This document shows positions 44,688 to 56,516 of a stretch of 64,000 nt of DNA, in pieces (positions within the stretch are counted from its first letter, which is position 1; each line of letters begins with the position of its first letter). Origin of the DNA: Spizellomyces punctatus DAOM BR117 (Eukaryota; Chytridiomycota; Chytridiomycetes; Spizellomycetales; Spizellomycetaceae); assembly GCF_000182565.1 (NCBI RefSeq), contig NW_015971543.1:932138-996137 (forward strand), read 5' to 3'. The notes beneath the pieces were generated by a model. The model did not search any database. It was given only the letters and a program-made list of their open reading frames with translations, and was not told where the DNA came from. The translations under genes were made by a program, and so were the position numbers.

Positions 44688-47600
44688 TTATGCAACCCGA
44701 ACTCTCTTCTTCGCCAATATCTCAGGCGAACTCACAAACCCATCATCACTCATGGCTCTCTCTTGCAAAGACTCAATCGCACCTTCGTTTTCTTTGTTTG
44801 TTTCATCTTGCACTTGACCCTCGGAATCAGCGCTAGATCTTTGCACACGCTTTTGATTACGGGCAGGTGTTCGCGGCGGTTCGACCCGTCCACGTTTTTG
44901 GCCCCGCGTCTGTCGTCCCTCGATGGCCTGTGGTAGCTCAGGGGAGGAGCGATCTTCCTCCTCGTTACTCAAGCCCTGAATGGGCTTCTTGAGATTTCGG
45001 GGTGGTGGTTTGGCTTTCGGAGTCACTTGGTCTTCTTCCTCTGGAGTATTTGCGCGTGAGCTACGCGTGCTGCCAGCCGACGTACGGGTATGGCGTTTCT
45101 TGTAGGTGGCTTTGGGAGTTGTTCGCGGTGTGGCATTCACGTCTTTAGCAGGCGCCTTAGCGGGTGTTGTCATCAACGGCACGTCGGCTTCTTCTGCTTC
45201 GTCGAACTCCTCTTCCTGATCATCTTGTATCACACCTTCTTCGTCTTCCTCTTCATCAATCTCCCTGTAGGATGTCTTCCTGGCACTAGTGGAAGCTCTA
45301 GTCGACCGGCGCCTAGGAGCAGCTGTAACCGCCTCTTCTTCGTCTTCTTCACCGTCATCTTCCCTGGCTTTCTTGCGTCGACCACGAGGCGCCTTTTTAG
45401 CTTTAGGCGTCGCATCCGAGTCTTTGTCTAATTCGTCACCTTTGTGGGCTTTTGACGCACGCTTTTGCCTAGGCTTAGCTGTTGCAGTCTCGGGGGTTCC
45501 CTCTGCAATTGCAAATATGCGCTCAGTGTGCTGCGGTGATATAAAACATACAGAAAACCTACCGCGACTAACAACTGCCTTTGCCTTGCGACCTCGTCGT
45601 TTCGTCGACGAGTCACCCTTCTCTAGGGCTTTGACGAAACCCCAGTAACCTTGCCAATCTTTATCCGACTCGCCTGGCTTGAATCCTTTGGCACGCAACT
45701 GCTGAGAAATGTGTTCCACCCTGATAGAAAGGCCATGAAGCACCAGCTGGCATTATCGACAGGCTAGACAGCCGATATACTCACACGTCCTCAACGCTTT
45801 CAATAATCTCATCGTCTCCATTCATATCATTTCCCCGCTTCAAAGTTCCAAGCTCGTGCACAATCTGCTGAACAGTGCCTCCAACAGCACCCCAAACTCT
45901 CCAACCTTCATTGATTTCATGTAGTGTCTTACGAACGTCCCGAGGTCGAAGAAGCAGCAGCTCGTCGTCGCCCACACTGCCGCCATGAATGACAGCCCAT
46001 TCCTCTACCCGCCGAACCATTTCGTCCCCCCCGCGTTTCAGCAAGTCAAGTAGCGTCTCGACAACGAGACCATGCACTACTCGAAGCTTCGGCGAAGTTT
46101 GAACGATATCGGGCCAGGCTTTAAGGATGTCAATAAGAATCTTTGCTAAACTTAGAGCGGCATCGATGCCAGATACGTGGGAGCGGAAATAAATATCGCA
46201 AGACTTGTTGGAAATCCATTAGCCATTGACCTTGCAACGGAATCTGTACGGCGGTGAGCTCACCTGCTTCAGCCCCTCAAACACCACCTCAGCAGCCTTT
46301 ATAGTGACCCTCTTGAACAATTTCAATCGATTTTGCATAGGTTCATCACTCTCTTCGTCGATGACCTCCTCGGCAGCAACCTTGATTCGCATTCCAATAA
46401 CATCTTTTACGCATTCCTCCGCTAACCCATCCCAAATGGTTCCAAACATTGAAACGAAAATCTTTCCATTTTCGACGGCGTGGATGTAGCGCTCGTCATC
46501 ACCCACCCCCACATACTTCAAAAGCATCACGGAATACTTTCCGTCGTAAAGCCCATGCACTATCAGTCGTCCAAGATCGGCTATCAACTTAGCGACTTCG
46601 TGACGTGCTACCTCCGTTTGATCCGCATTCAGTGTACGGATATCGTCATCGCCGGCTTTTTTCCGGTCGGTAGCAATATCGAGGGATAAAGCATCAACAA
46701 CTCTCACGAGCACATCCACAGATCCGTCCTGCACATCTTCTGGAGGATGCCGCGCGACCTCAGGGAACACGACAGCCGCATCTCCATTCAGCATTAAGTA
46801 CATGTAGGTCAAAACTTTGAACGCGCTCAGTTTGATCCCAATTCGAAACTGAATCCATTCCCGCTCGTTTTCGACTATGATGGCTTCCGCAATCGGCATA
46901 AGACGATCGCATTTTTCTTTGAACACTTTCAAGAATGTTTCCGCTTGTTCCGGTGATATATTTACAGGTTCGGTAGGAACGGCCTCGTGATTATCGATCA
47001 CTTCTGACTCTGCGGTGGATTCGATGGCGGTGGTGAAAGCCTTCCTGAGTTCCCACGCCACATCGAGACACATTACATGCAACGCTGTTTGAATAATATC
47101 ATCCAAAGCATTCGCAGCTTCATCCGAGGGTAAGCTTCCGTTGGGATCTGATTCATTAGCGCGAAGGGTTTCTGCCCTATTGGTCACAATCGTCAAGCTT
47201 GCGTTCAAAACGCCATTCAGCAGCTCGAAAAGCCCGTTCCACCGCAAATCATCAGCCTTGATTATCGCACCCAATCCACCCAAATCCAACATATTCCAAA
47301 GCTGCCCAAGCCTCCGCAATGCATTACGGAGCGCATATAAGGTGTCCAAATTGACATCAACACCGTTCTTGATGCTCTCCTCTATGTCTCTCAGTTTGGT
47401 AGCGACCTGGGTGCCGATCACCTCCTCCACGAGCTCTTCGACCTTCTGCTTCGTGGTGATGTGCAAACTTGCCACTGAAGCGTCATCTGCTTCCACCGCG
47501 TTGGAATTTGTAGCCCGCTGTTGGCGGCCGGACGCCGACACGCTGGGCTCGACCTTCTCCCTACCCATCAAGTAGCGAAATGTTTGAGCGCATTCCGATA

Positions 47601-50452
47601 GAATGTCCTCGCTAGAATGCTTGAGGAACGCTTTCCTCAAATCATCAAACAGTGAGTCGTAAGCCTGAACAATCGTTCAGTTAACGGGAGACCATCAATC
47701 AAAGTAATCGAACGGCTTATTACCTTTAACATCCGCATGTCGAGGTATATCCGAATGTCGATATGTCTGACCATCATCACGACTTCGACTACACGTCTCT
47801 GGCCCGCTCCGGTGTATTCTCCACCATATTTTTTCAATAATTTGGGCAAATGGGTTATCAAACCACGGCTGACCTCCATCCGCACATCCTCTAGCTTCGC
47901 TGTGCCCTTCTTCTTCGAATGATCTGCGGCACTGTGTGCATCAGAAATAATGCGTGCTAAGACCGCATTCACAACATAGAGAAGACAAGTTTCTTCCTCA
48001 TCTGTGAGACGAATCGGATTGTAGCTGTTGGCAGCGGAAACCGCTTGCGACGCCCCTTCGTTTTCGTCAGTAAAATCATGTGCGAGATAGTTGCACATGG
48101 TCTGCCAATCTTTCAAGACGCTGATATGACCCCACAGCGCGGAAACCGCTGCTTCTACTGTTCCAAATCCAATGACACTCTCCACGGGCTTCTCGTCCTT
48201 GGAAAGCCACTGAAAGAGCTCTAACCGGTCACATCGTCTTCGCTGTTGTTTGTCTCGAGCCTCGTCGGAAACATCTTCATCGTCTATATCTTCATCAAGA
48301 TCCATCGCATTCTGAGATTCCGCAGTGAAGAGTGACTGAGTTTGAGTTTCCCCTAGAGTCTGGGCTTCGCTCTGACCTTGATCTTGCGCCGCCGTCGCAA
48401 GCTTTGCACGTCGCTCGGCATCACGCTTACGGGTTTGCTCGTCGAGAGTTTTTGCAAGATGAACCAGCATTTGACAAAGGGCCTTGATTTCCGCCCAACC
48501 ATTTTGAGCTTCTGTCACATTGGGACGTATTCGACCTGACTTTAGTTCATCCTTCTTCGGTTCAACATATTCTTCTTTCCAAACATCTTCGGCCAATTTA
48601 GAGAGTAAACCCCGCACTTTCGCATCTTCGTCGAATATGAGAGGCAAGACAGAATTACGATCGTCATCTTCCAATAGTCCAGCGGATGCCACGAGTGTCA
48701 CTGCTGTAATTGCCTCAATTCGCACGGCCACTTCCTTCTCGCGGAGTGCCATTTCCAACATACGCGGGCGAAATCGCTCTGTAAAAGCTCGCAGCCCTGA
48801 TGCCATTGCCTCCACAGCATATAACCGACATAACGACCGAAGAGCCTCCAAACGTACCGTAGGACTCTGAATGGACGTAAGATTTTTTACTTTGATTAAT
48901 GCATTTTGCATTGTTCCATTGTTGCCATACCTTATCGGACAACATCCATCCCAGATAGCGAAGGTATTGGGGATCAAGGTACATATCTGGGAATCTCATT
49001 ATCCACAGACCAAGCTCTCGAATGCATTCCGTTCGGATAACGGGATCGCTATCTCGATACCGATGTACAAACACGCTAACATATCAATCAGCGCTTCCCA
49101 CATATGAAGATTCCGAGTATGTGCCAGGCCGCTTACCTGTCGAACAAATCATTCATTTGTGTCTCCAGTTTGACCTTTTTATCATGAAGCGCCTCAACTC
49201 GCTGTTCCAACTGTTGCACTTTCTGGTTTTTACGCCCAGAAGAACTCTTTTTTTGTTCTGTACTCAGCTGTCGGTTAGCCGTCGTCCATTCATTATGGAC
49301 TTGCTTAGCAATATCACACAGTCCTGTGAGGAGCACCAAGGCGACAGTAGTCGCCGTGTGACGAAATGGACGGAAGACAGAAGAGCTCATCGCGACTAGC
49401 CAAACGACCAGCGCTTCAAGACACCAGCCGTTGTCATCGAATAAGATATTGTGTCGGATGCGCGCCATCCATTTTGACCAGAAGTCAGTAAAATTCTTTC
49501 GGAATTTGTTTGCTCCTCGACCCCGGCTCTTTGCTATGATAGGGTAATCTTGATGTGTTTGCTAAATGGGTTAAGAGTAAGTGAAATCGATGGTATCAAT
49601 TGCTAGTGACGCTCCACACAATGCTTACCGCATCAAATTGCTTTTGGAGTTCTTCCAATTGATCAGTGATATTGTCTTGGTCTTCAAATACGGACGCTTC
49701 AATGCGCCCGGGACAGCCGGTAGACTAAGATACGCCAAACATTGTAAGGAATCGGTCCTTGCTGTGATCAACGCAGAGAAAACCTTACCTGAATGAGAAA
49801 ATTGACCAGATCCATCAGAGCATGCACTTTATCCTCATTATACTCAGCCACCCAATCAGAGATCTGGCCTTCCATGGCGTTTGCATGATTCATTACGATA
49901 TCGAACATCGACCCTTCTTCGACGTCAGCATCTTTCGTTATTTTCCGTTTCTTTTGGGCAGCGGAGGTTCCAGTGACGTTTTTACCGCGTCCTCTTGCTC
50001 CCCTAGTAGCCTGTCTTGAGGGTGTACTCTTTGCGCTCTGAGGCTTGCCTCGCCTTCTTCCAAATGTTTCATCATCATCGTCTGAGCCATCGCTTCCTCC
50101 GGATTCATCATCACCTTCCTCCTGTTCCACGTTCTCTTCTGCATCATCAGGCTCTTCGCTTTCTCGGTTTAAGATCTGGTCGTCAGCTGATTCAAGGTAC
50201 AATGGTGAATTTGCCTACCATGTCATATCTTAGGCCGTATTAAAGCATACCTTTGTTCTGGGGCGTGCGCTTGACGCTCGCCACTTTTCTTGCCTTGGGT
50301 GTTTCTTGGGACATGTTTTCTGCCCCAGCGGAAATATCTGATCGAGCAGACCTTGTACGAGTTGAACGCCGCAGCTTCGCCGTGCCCTCCGTCTCAGCTT
50401 CGTTTCCGTCATTACGGCTAGTAGAGCCATCATCGACATCCATGGCGTCCAT
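44688..50452 (-). CDS. SCC3: Cohesin subunit Scc3/STAG
   Basis: Ten exons, all in phase: 50452-50251, 50186-49789, 49724-49629, 49561-49137, 49075-48931, 48866-47724, 47664-46264, 46203-45785, 45720-45563 and 45502-44688; about 1733 residues. The N-terminal 190 residues are acidic and Arg/Ser-rich. The STAG core is unmistakable: YPIIAKSRGRGANKFRKNF, FTDFWSKWMARIRH, SVFVHRYRDSDPVIRTECI and ELGLWIMRFPDMYLDPQYLR (stromalin conservative domain). A long HEAT-like helical body follows. Scc3 binds Scc1 kleisin and DNA and is needed for cohesin loading. The last exon encodes about 270 residues rich in Lys, Arg, Glu and Thr with AT-hook-like motifs (RRGRKAK, PRGRRKK). It makes the protein longer than the usual 1,100-1,250 residues. 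Confidence 0.93.
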
Positions 50453-51139
50453 GTCAGCCCTGGCGGACAAAAGGTTTAGACTGTAAAAGGTAACAATACG
50501 AATGCTTTCTCAGCCTGACAACCCATTGAAAAAAAGTCGTATATAGAATCGTCCAAGACCATACGTTCATCATGGCTTGTGTCCACCGACACCCTGTTGT
50601 CCCACGCTGTGGTTTCCAACCATTCCCCGCCCCCGAAAACCCGACATTTACCTCGAATGGCTTCAATGCGGTTTCACTCGTCCTTGGCAGTGAAAAAGGA
50701 TAGCCGCACTTGCTCGTCTTCTCTGTGTTGAACTCCAGGGAGCCTTAAGGAGAGGACGGTAGCTGTGTGTTTGCAATCGAATCCCTTGGAATCTTGGCTG
50801 CGTTTGTGATGGCAAACTCTGTGGGAAAGAAGGCAATTCGGACGCGGACTTGAGAGCCAAAAGTCCATTAACCCAATTTTGGATACATGGAATTTGACAG
50901 CCGCCTGCACGTGAAAATCAAGCAGCGATGCTTGTAGGTAACAAGACTTGGAGATATCGGCAAAAGCACCAGATTTGGGAATGGCGGATAGTATCTAGCC
51001 TGAACCATACATGTCGTAAACCATTCAAGCATGCCTCACGTCTATACAGATTCTATTCTGAAGCTATCCGAACGCCATCATACAATAGCCGACCACCATA
51101 GAACAGCAAAAAGGTTCCATGTGCTTTGGACCAAATGAT
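50453..51139. other. Upstream region of Scc3, no gene seen
   Basis: This 687-base gap contains the Scc3 promoter and the 3' region of the C-CAP gene. Frames at 50454-50910 on the minus strand are short, mutually overlapping and lack recognisable domains. Confidence 0.45.
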
Positions 51140-51694
51140 CTATCGCCCTGCAGGAACGTCTCTAGGCTGACTATCGCCATACAGATTGCACTGCTCCGTC
51201 ACCCACTTGTCCTCTACCAATGTACTCTTCAATCGCCATGGTGTTCTCCCGCTCTCTAACGCGGCATCGTCCGGTACCGCGTACATGCTGCCATCGGATG
51301 TCCGAACTACGACGCCTTTACATCTGCTCGTGTAAACGGTCCATCCCGCCGCGTTTTCGTCAGGCAACTGTACAGACACGTCCTCGCTGGTGTCTACTGT
51401 CACTGTTCCATAAGCCCCACGTTGGATTTTCAACACCACCCCTTTCGAGCTAATAACTTCCACGGTCCCCACCACGGTACCAATTGACACGCGCACATTG
51501 TCTTTGCATCGCTCTATGGTTACTTGTGCCGCCTTTGCTGGTGCGAGGTCAAAGGTCGTGTTTGAGCAGTTTGTAATGAAAAAGGGAGTAGCGACAGGGG
51601 AGGCAGCTGCGGTGACGGGTGGCAATGAAGTAAGCGAGTCGTACGTTGTGCGCTGCGGGCGAGAGTTGAGCAGCGTGAAAATGTTGGAAGCCAT
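51140..51694 (-). CDS. Stand-alone C-CAP (CAP C-terminal-like) domain protein
   Basis: One reading frame of about 184 residues from the first ATG. After a Ser/Thr/Pro-rich N-terminus the repeating beta-helix pattern of the C-CAP/cofactor C-like domain is visible. FFITNCSNTTFDLAP, VTIERCKDNVRVSIG and VVGTVEVISSKGVVLKIQ are followed by SVQLPDENAAGWTVYTSRC and VVVRTSDGSMYAVP. The closing block resembles the end of adenylyl cyclase-associated proteins. In full-length CAP this domain binds ADP-actin and promotes nucleotide exchange; here the N-terminal and WH2 parts are absent. The frame stays open for 25 codons upstream (to about 51769) and reads as a hydrophobic stretch without ATG, so an upstream exon supplying a membrane segment is possible. 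Confidence 0.65.
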   Translation of the reverse strand: MASNIFTLLNSRPQRTTYDSLTSLPPVTAAASPVATPFFITNCSNTTFDLAPAKAAQVTIERCKDNVRVSIGTVVGTVEVISSKGVVLKIQRGAYGTVTVDTSEDVSVQLPDENAAGWTVYTSRCKGVVVRTSDGSMYAVPDDAALESGRTPWRLKSTLVEDKWVTEQCNLYGDSQPRDVPAGR

Positions 51695-51975
51695 GATGAC
51701 GATGGTTATGCCAAGAGTCAAATGGAAAACTGCAAGATAAACCCAATACTTCACGTGACCCAAATAGTATTACGTAACCAATCTGAGACGCGTGTTGAAC
51801 ATGTGACGCTGAATCCGATGACGAACTAATCAGACGGCTTCAAGGGGATCGGGTAGCCTGGAGGTAACGCCTTTCTGTTTCCAACCCATCATCTGCCCCC
51901 AAATCATTTCATCGATTTCTGAACCTCGTAGCACCCATCTGCACTTCAGCAAACACATACAGAAGAGAGTCAAGG

Positions 51976-53121
51976 ATGGCCAGGACTGTAGCATTGTGGT
52001 TGACAGTGTTGACCTTGTTGGGTATGTAAAAGTAAACATTGCGCCACATTGGCTTGGACTGCTCTCACACGAGTCGTTATATTTCAGCCTCCACTTTTGC
52101 CAACCCTCTCCCAAAAATAAAGGACCTCCACGCTACGTCGTTGGATCTTTATGCCATCGACAATGAGAATGACTATGGCCGTTTCGCTGTTCGTGTGGAA
52201 CGGGTTGACCAAGTCGTGGATGTAAAGGACGACCAGAAGGACGAGGAGGGAAAATTGTTGGCCGCCAGGATCCATGATGTTGTTGTTGTTTTTGATGTCG
52301 GGCCAAAAGGAGATGTCTTGGTGAATCGCGTTCCTGTCCCCATGGGCATGTCTAACCTCAAGGTAGCGTTTGAATATAAAATGTCACATTTATTGCAACA
52401 TGGTACTGACACATGCAATCACTCGCACTAGATTGAAGCTGATGTGGTTACCGGTGTGACGGCTGAGGGCGAAAAGTTTACAAAGCAAGAGCTTGCGTCT
52501 GCCTTTGACACTGGTCTTATCGGCATGAAGGTTCACGTAGCCGGAGAGACTACGTCTAACGGTCAAGTCGAGCTCACTCGCCTTGTCATCACGGAGGAAA
52601 TCACCGAGGTTAACGGCAAAGAAGTTGTACAGAACAACGCTATTCAGCAGGTCATTGAGATTCACCCTGACGGTAGCATTGTGCGCCAGAAGCCTTGTGC
52701 TGCGTCTGGAAAAGCCCTTGAGGCGCTTAAGGGTATGTGTTGTCACTTGCCTGATATGCATTTATGCGCTGCATTTGCTCAACCTCCTGGTCTCTTTACA
52801 GCCGCCCAGCACCACCACGAAAAATCCCGTGGCTGCCTTGGCAAGAAGATTGCCCACTGGTTCCACAAGCTTCCGTATGTCGCCAAGGTCGCCTTCAGCA
52901 TCCTCTTTGGTGCATTTTTGGGCGCTACTGCGCTCCTCATCAGTGACTTGGTTCTGCGCATCTTTTCTAAGCCTCGCACCTACGTAGTGGTGGACGAACA
53001 GTCCCCTTTCATTGCCGCAGTGACCTTTGAACCTGTTGAAGATGACAAATTGCCAATCTACACGGCGGAAGGGTACACTGCTGTGGACACTAAAGAGGAG
53101 AAGAAGGAGGATTCCCAGTAG
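51976..53121 (+). CDS. Single-pass membrane protein of unknown function
   Basis: Four exons: 51976-52021, 52088-52362, 52432-52732 and 52802-53121; 313 residues. It begins MARTVALWLTVLTLL, followed by ASTFANPLP, which looks like a cleavable signal peptide. The lumenal or extracellular part is acidic and rich in Val and Asp, and carries LVITEEITEVNGKEVV. A basic and His-containing segment (AAQHHHEKSRGCLGKK) precedes one strong membrane helix (VAFSILFGAFLGATALLISD, about residues 236-258). The C-terminal tail of about 50 residues ends in a charged run, KEEKKEDSQ. I do not recognise the family. Type I orientation is inferred from signal and helix order. Intron phases and codon continuity make it a convincing gene. 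Confidence 0.75.
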
Positions 53122-53318
53122 ATTAGGCATTGTGTGATTCTATTTTGTTGTACGGCGTAGGCATTGGGAACCAATACCGCCTTGATATTTGTCTGTATTT
53201 GATTGTGAGCAAGTTTTTTCAAAATATTGATTCTATCCAATGCCTCATTGCTATTAAATTCCTCTAATGGCCAGCAAATGGCCTACTCAGTTGATCAAGA
53301 TGATACATGACATTTATG

Positions 53319-55321
53319 TCATAACTCCTTTAATATCGGCACTACATCTTCAGCGCCCCCTTTTTGCACAGCATTCAATAGTTCGTCGACCTTCTTCACC
53401 GCGTCCCATGGATTACTCTTATACTTCATCAAAAATCCCTGAATCTGAGCCATGGACAAAACCCTATCTGGAATCTTCTTGGCAAAGGCTTCTGCCAATT
53501 GCACTAACTCATCGGCTCTCAAGGTTAACATACCCGGAACGGATGGCGGCTCACCATTCGTGTGCGGGTAGAACTGGATAAAGAGCTCGCGGGCTTGGTA
53601 CTTGGTTGCTAGGTCAAAGAGGACTTTGAGGTCTACTCGGCCGGGACGAATTAGGGCCTGCCAATGAACAACATGAGAATGCGCTCGTTGACTTGAATTC
53701 CACCAGACCTAACATACCGGATCTAGTTTCTCCAAATGATTGGTGGTCATACATACTAACCGGCCCTCCTGTGCTGCAACACCATCAATCGCATTCAGCA
53801 ACCCCGAAAATGTCACATTCGTTCCGATGGTTGCATTGCCCTGTCCTGCGCCTGTGGTTGCACCCGTTATGGTACGTGAGACGAATGCGGCATCGATATC
53901 TTCCAAGAGGAGGATACAGCGCGGTGGGGTATCGACCATCAGCTCTGTTAAGGCTGGGACCACATGCATGTGAGCAAACGCACTGGAGCCGTACAAATTA
54001 CAAGTTCAAAGATTCCCTACTTTCGTCCGTAAGACCACGATTGGCGAGGCTGATGACATAAATGTTAAGCTTGAGCTCTCCTGCCAGTGCTAATAACAAG
54101 GCACATTTAGTACGGCCAATATACAGTAAAATGGCCATCAGCGCCTACCAGTCACGAAACTAGTTTTCCCTGTCCCAGGCTTCCCATAGAACATGTAGCC
54201 TCTCCTGTATGGAATTCCTCGATCGGCATACCATTTTTCACTTGCCAGAAATTCTTTCACATCCTTTAGCACCAATTCCTTAATCCCTTCATCGAGCACG
54301 ATAGTACTCAAATGTCGTATTGGTCTACTCCGTATCCGTCGCCAGTTACCATACTGATCCGCAGCATATATGACGGTGCGACATCGATCTTTTTCTATAA
54401 AGAGCCTTTGAGATTCTCGGACGAGGGATTCCAAAATTTTACGATTCCGGCCCAAGACGTTGATGGTTATGCGCTCGAGGGAAGCCGTGGGGGCGGCGCC
54501 GCCTGCGGGAGGCTTGGCTCGCTCGCGGGAAAGCCAGAGGATGCGCTTATTGAAGGTGAAGAGGTGTGTCCCTAAAACCCCTGTCATCAAAGGCAGACTG
54601 AATGAATTCACTGAACCAACCGCATACCAGGAGAAGGTAAAAAGTATACGCGCGGGAGATTTAGATATGCATCTCCCTGCTCACTGTCGCTTTTTTGCCC
54701 CGGTTTGATAGAGGTGGTGACGCTGAACCGGGTCGTTCTGATAGAACGCAACTGTAAGCAAGGCGCTTTCGGGAGTCTTGGGCAAACTCGAATACCTTTG
54801 CGACATGGGGTGGTCCGCCAAAAATGATAGAAGCCAGCTATACGCTTCATCGCTAGATTTTCAGTAATGATTAATCAAGACAACCTCACGTCCGTCACAT
54901 TAGCATTCACTCACCGACTATCAAACTCGGCGCTTACAATGAGCTGCTTTTGCAAGAATTCCCACACGTATCGCCATAGAACGCCAGCACTGGCAATAAC
55001 AGCACCGAATACAGCAAGTGTCAGGCCTAGCATCCGAATGATAGTCAGCCCAGCCGGACCCATAAATGAACTTTGTTGATTACAACCTCCAGTTGCAAAT
55101 TGATTGCTCTCCACGCCAACCTTCTCAGCAACCATACCCACAATTCCTCCAAGTCCTCTTGCACCGTCTTCTCCATCTCTGGGCACTAACTCGGTTCCTG
55201 GTCCTTGCCCCGTTGATAGTGAGCGAAGAGGAAGAAGGTTCCCCAGCAACAAGGACGCCGAAACAGGGACAGCGGGAGATTGGCGAAGACATGCTAAGCG
55301 TATTCCAAGATGCGATGACAT
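53319..55321 (-). CDS. BCS1: Mitochondrial AAA ATPase of the BCS1 family
   Basis: Seven exons: 55321-54915, 54852-54796, 54737-54628, 54580-54149, 54089-54021, 53953-53718 and 53657-53319; about 549 residues. A membrane helix ([20 protein letters not shown]) follows a basic, Ser/Leu-rich leader, then the BCS1-specific domain ([40 protein letters not shown]). The linker [18 protein letters not shown] leads to Walker A (GKPGTGKTS), Walker B ([11 protein letters not shown]) and the [12 protein letters not shown] arginine-finger region. BCS1 sits in the inner membrane and moves the folded Rieske protein across it during complex III assembly. The leader is longer than in animal BCS1 (about 420 residues) and Walker A is GKPGTGKT where GPPGCGKS is usual, so a BCS1-like paralogue is possible. 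Confidence 0.88.
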
Positions 55322-55606
55322 GATTCCCCTACATGTATGAACCAGAGTGTATTTCTGTCTACCAAACACCGTTCTATGCATCTGCCTTCAAACCCCCCAA
55401 TTTCAAAGGTCGAGAAACGTCAGGATCGGAGCGATCGCGTAATACGCAGGTTAGTCATTTGTTGCCATGGTAATGTAATCCCGGGTCTCGTAATCGTTGG
55501 AAGCCACTCACATGACTCGATGACCACAACTTGCTGGTCCAACAGCAAAGTCTGAAGTTCTGGCTGCCTTTGCAATCAACCCCATCCCATCGACACACAG
55601 GCAATT
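55322..55606. promoter_or_regulatory. Divergent upstream region of BCS1 and a small membrane protein gene
   Basis: These 285 bases separate two divergent starts. A palindrome-like element, GTTGCCATGGTAAT (55461-55474), sits about midway and resembles RFX X-box sequences, but neither gene is ciliary. A shared promoter is inferred from orientation. Confidence 0.4.
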
Positions 55607-56272
55607 ATGGGAGGAGGTGGAAAATACCCTTACCCCAAGTGGGTCTGGTCGTACTATGGTGCGTAGCATTGAAAAAAACTGACATGGAGGAGTTGTAACG
55701 CGTTTTGACTTGTTGTTCTGTTAACTAGGCGGATGGTGGCCGTCGCCAAAGAGGGTAGTGACGAACTCGTTGATAACAGGCGCTGGAATTGCTGGTCTTT
55801 TGACTCTTGTTTGGAACTTTTCGGCGAATCATGAGGTGGGTAGTTGCACAAGATTGCGGTAACGTGGTGATCCTCGAGTGGATGCTACTTGGGCCGCCTC
55901 AAAGGGCTTGCAATGGCTACCAAGACAAACCAAAATGCCGAGCATTTATTTTACCCTCTTACCAATCTTATCCTCTCTACCCCAGCTTCGACACAGATAT
56001 CCCGATAGATGGATCCCCTCCATGCTTTGGTCAAGGGAATTCCACGTAAGTTTATTCCCGTATGGCGTCGTAGTAGTCTGCTTGTAAACAATTCTCTATC
56101 AGGACCCTGCTTTCAAAGCCATGTGGGAAGAGCAGCTAGCAAAGGAAGGAAGACAATGGATTGAACCCATCCCCGACTGTAAGTTTTTGTAGATTGTCCC
56201 AGTTTCGCATACGTAGCGCTGACAGTCAATTCAGGGTGGCCATTCAAGAAGCAGCAAGCGAAGGATGTGTAG
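55607..56272 (+). CDS. Small conserved fungal membrane protein, probably mitochondrial
   Basis: Five exons: 55607-55658, 55729-55835, 55986-56045, 56103-56178 and 56235-56272; 110 residues. The start MGGGGKYPYPKWVWSYYGGW, a hydrophobic helix (LITGAGIAGLLTLVWNF) and the segment RYPDRWIPSMLWSREF resemble a widespread small protein of fungi that begins with a YPYPK-W-S-x-GGWW motif. I know of no assigned function that I could state with certainty. The size, single helix, charged C-terminal tail (WPFKKQQAKDV) and divergent pairing with BCS1 would fit a small inner-membrane subunit or assembly factor. That role is inference. Confidence 0.75.
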
Positions 56273-56516
56273 ATACAGAACCCTATGTGTCAGGACTATG
56301 GGGGCACTACAAAATAACCTAGAGTTAGGTCATGACAACAATTAACATGGTGATATATCCTCATTTTTTATTTCAGTGTGCACGTTGTGCTCTTGAGTTT
56401 CTTTATCTATACATTAGACTATTTTACACGGGGCGCTCCGCTGGACTCTTCAGAGCATTGTTCTGGTACTGCTGCTGTCAAACACTAACAACCCGTAGAC
56501 TCAGCAAAACTTCACT

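Noticed and set aside
45289-45648. Ser/Ala-rich plus-strand open frame
   Set aside because: It is the complement of the charged Scc3 tail; its composition follows directly from Lys/Glu codons on the other strand.
54460-54708. Plus-strand frame over the BCS1 gene
   Set aside because: It is antisense to BCS1 exon 4 and part of exon 3, which carry the family's conserved segments.
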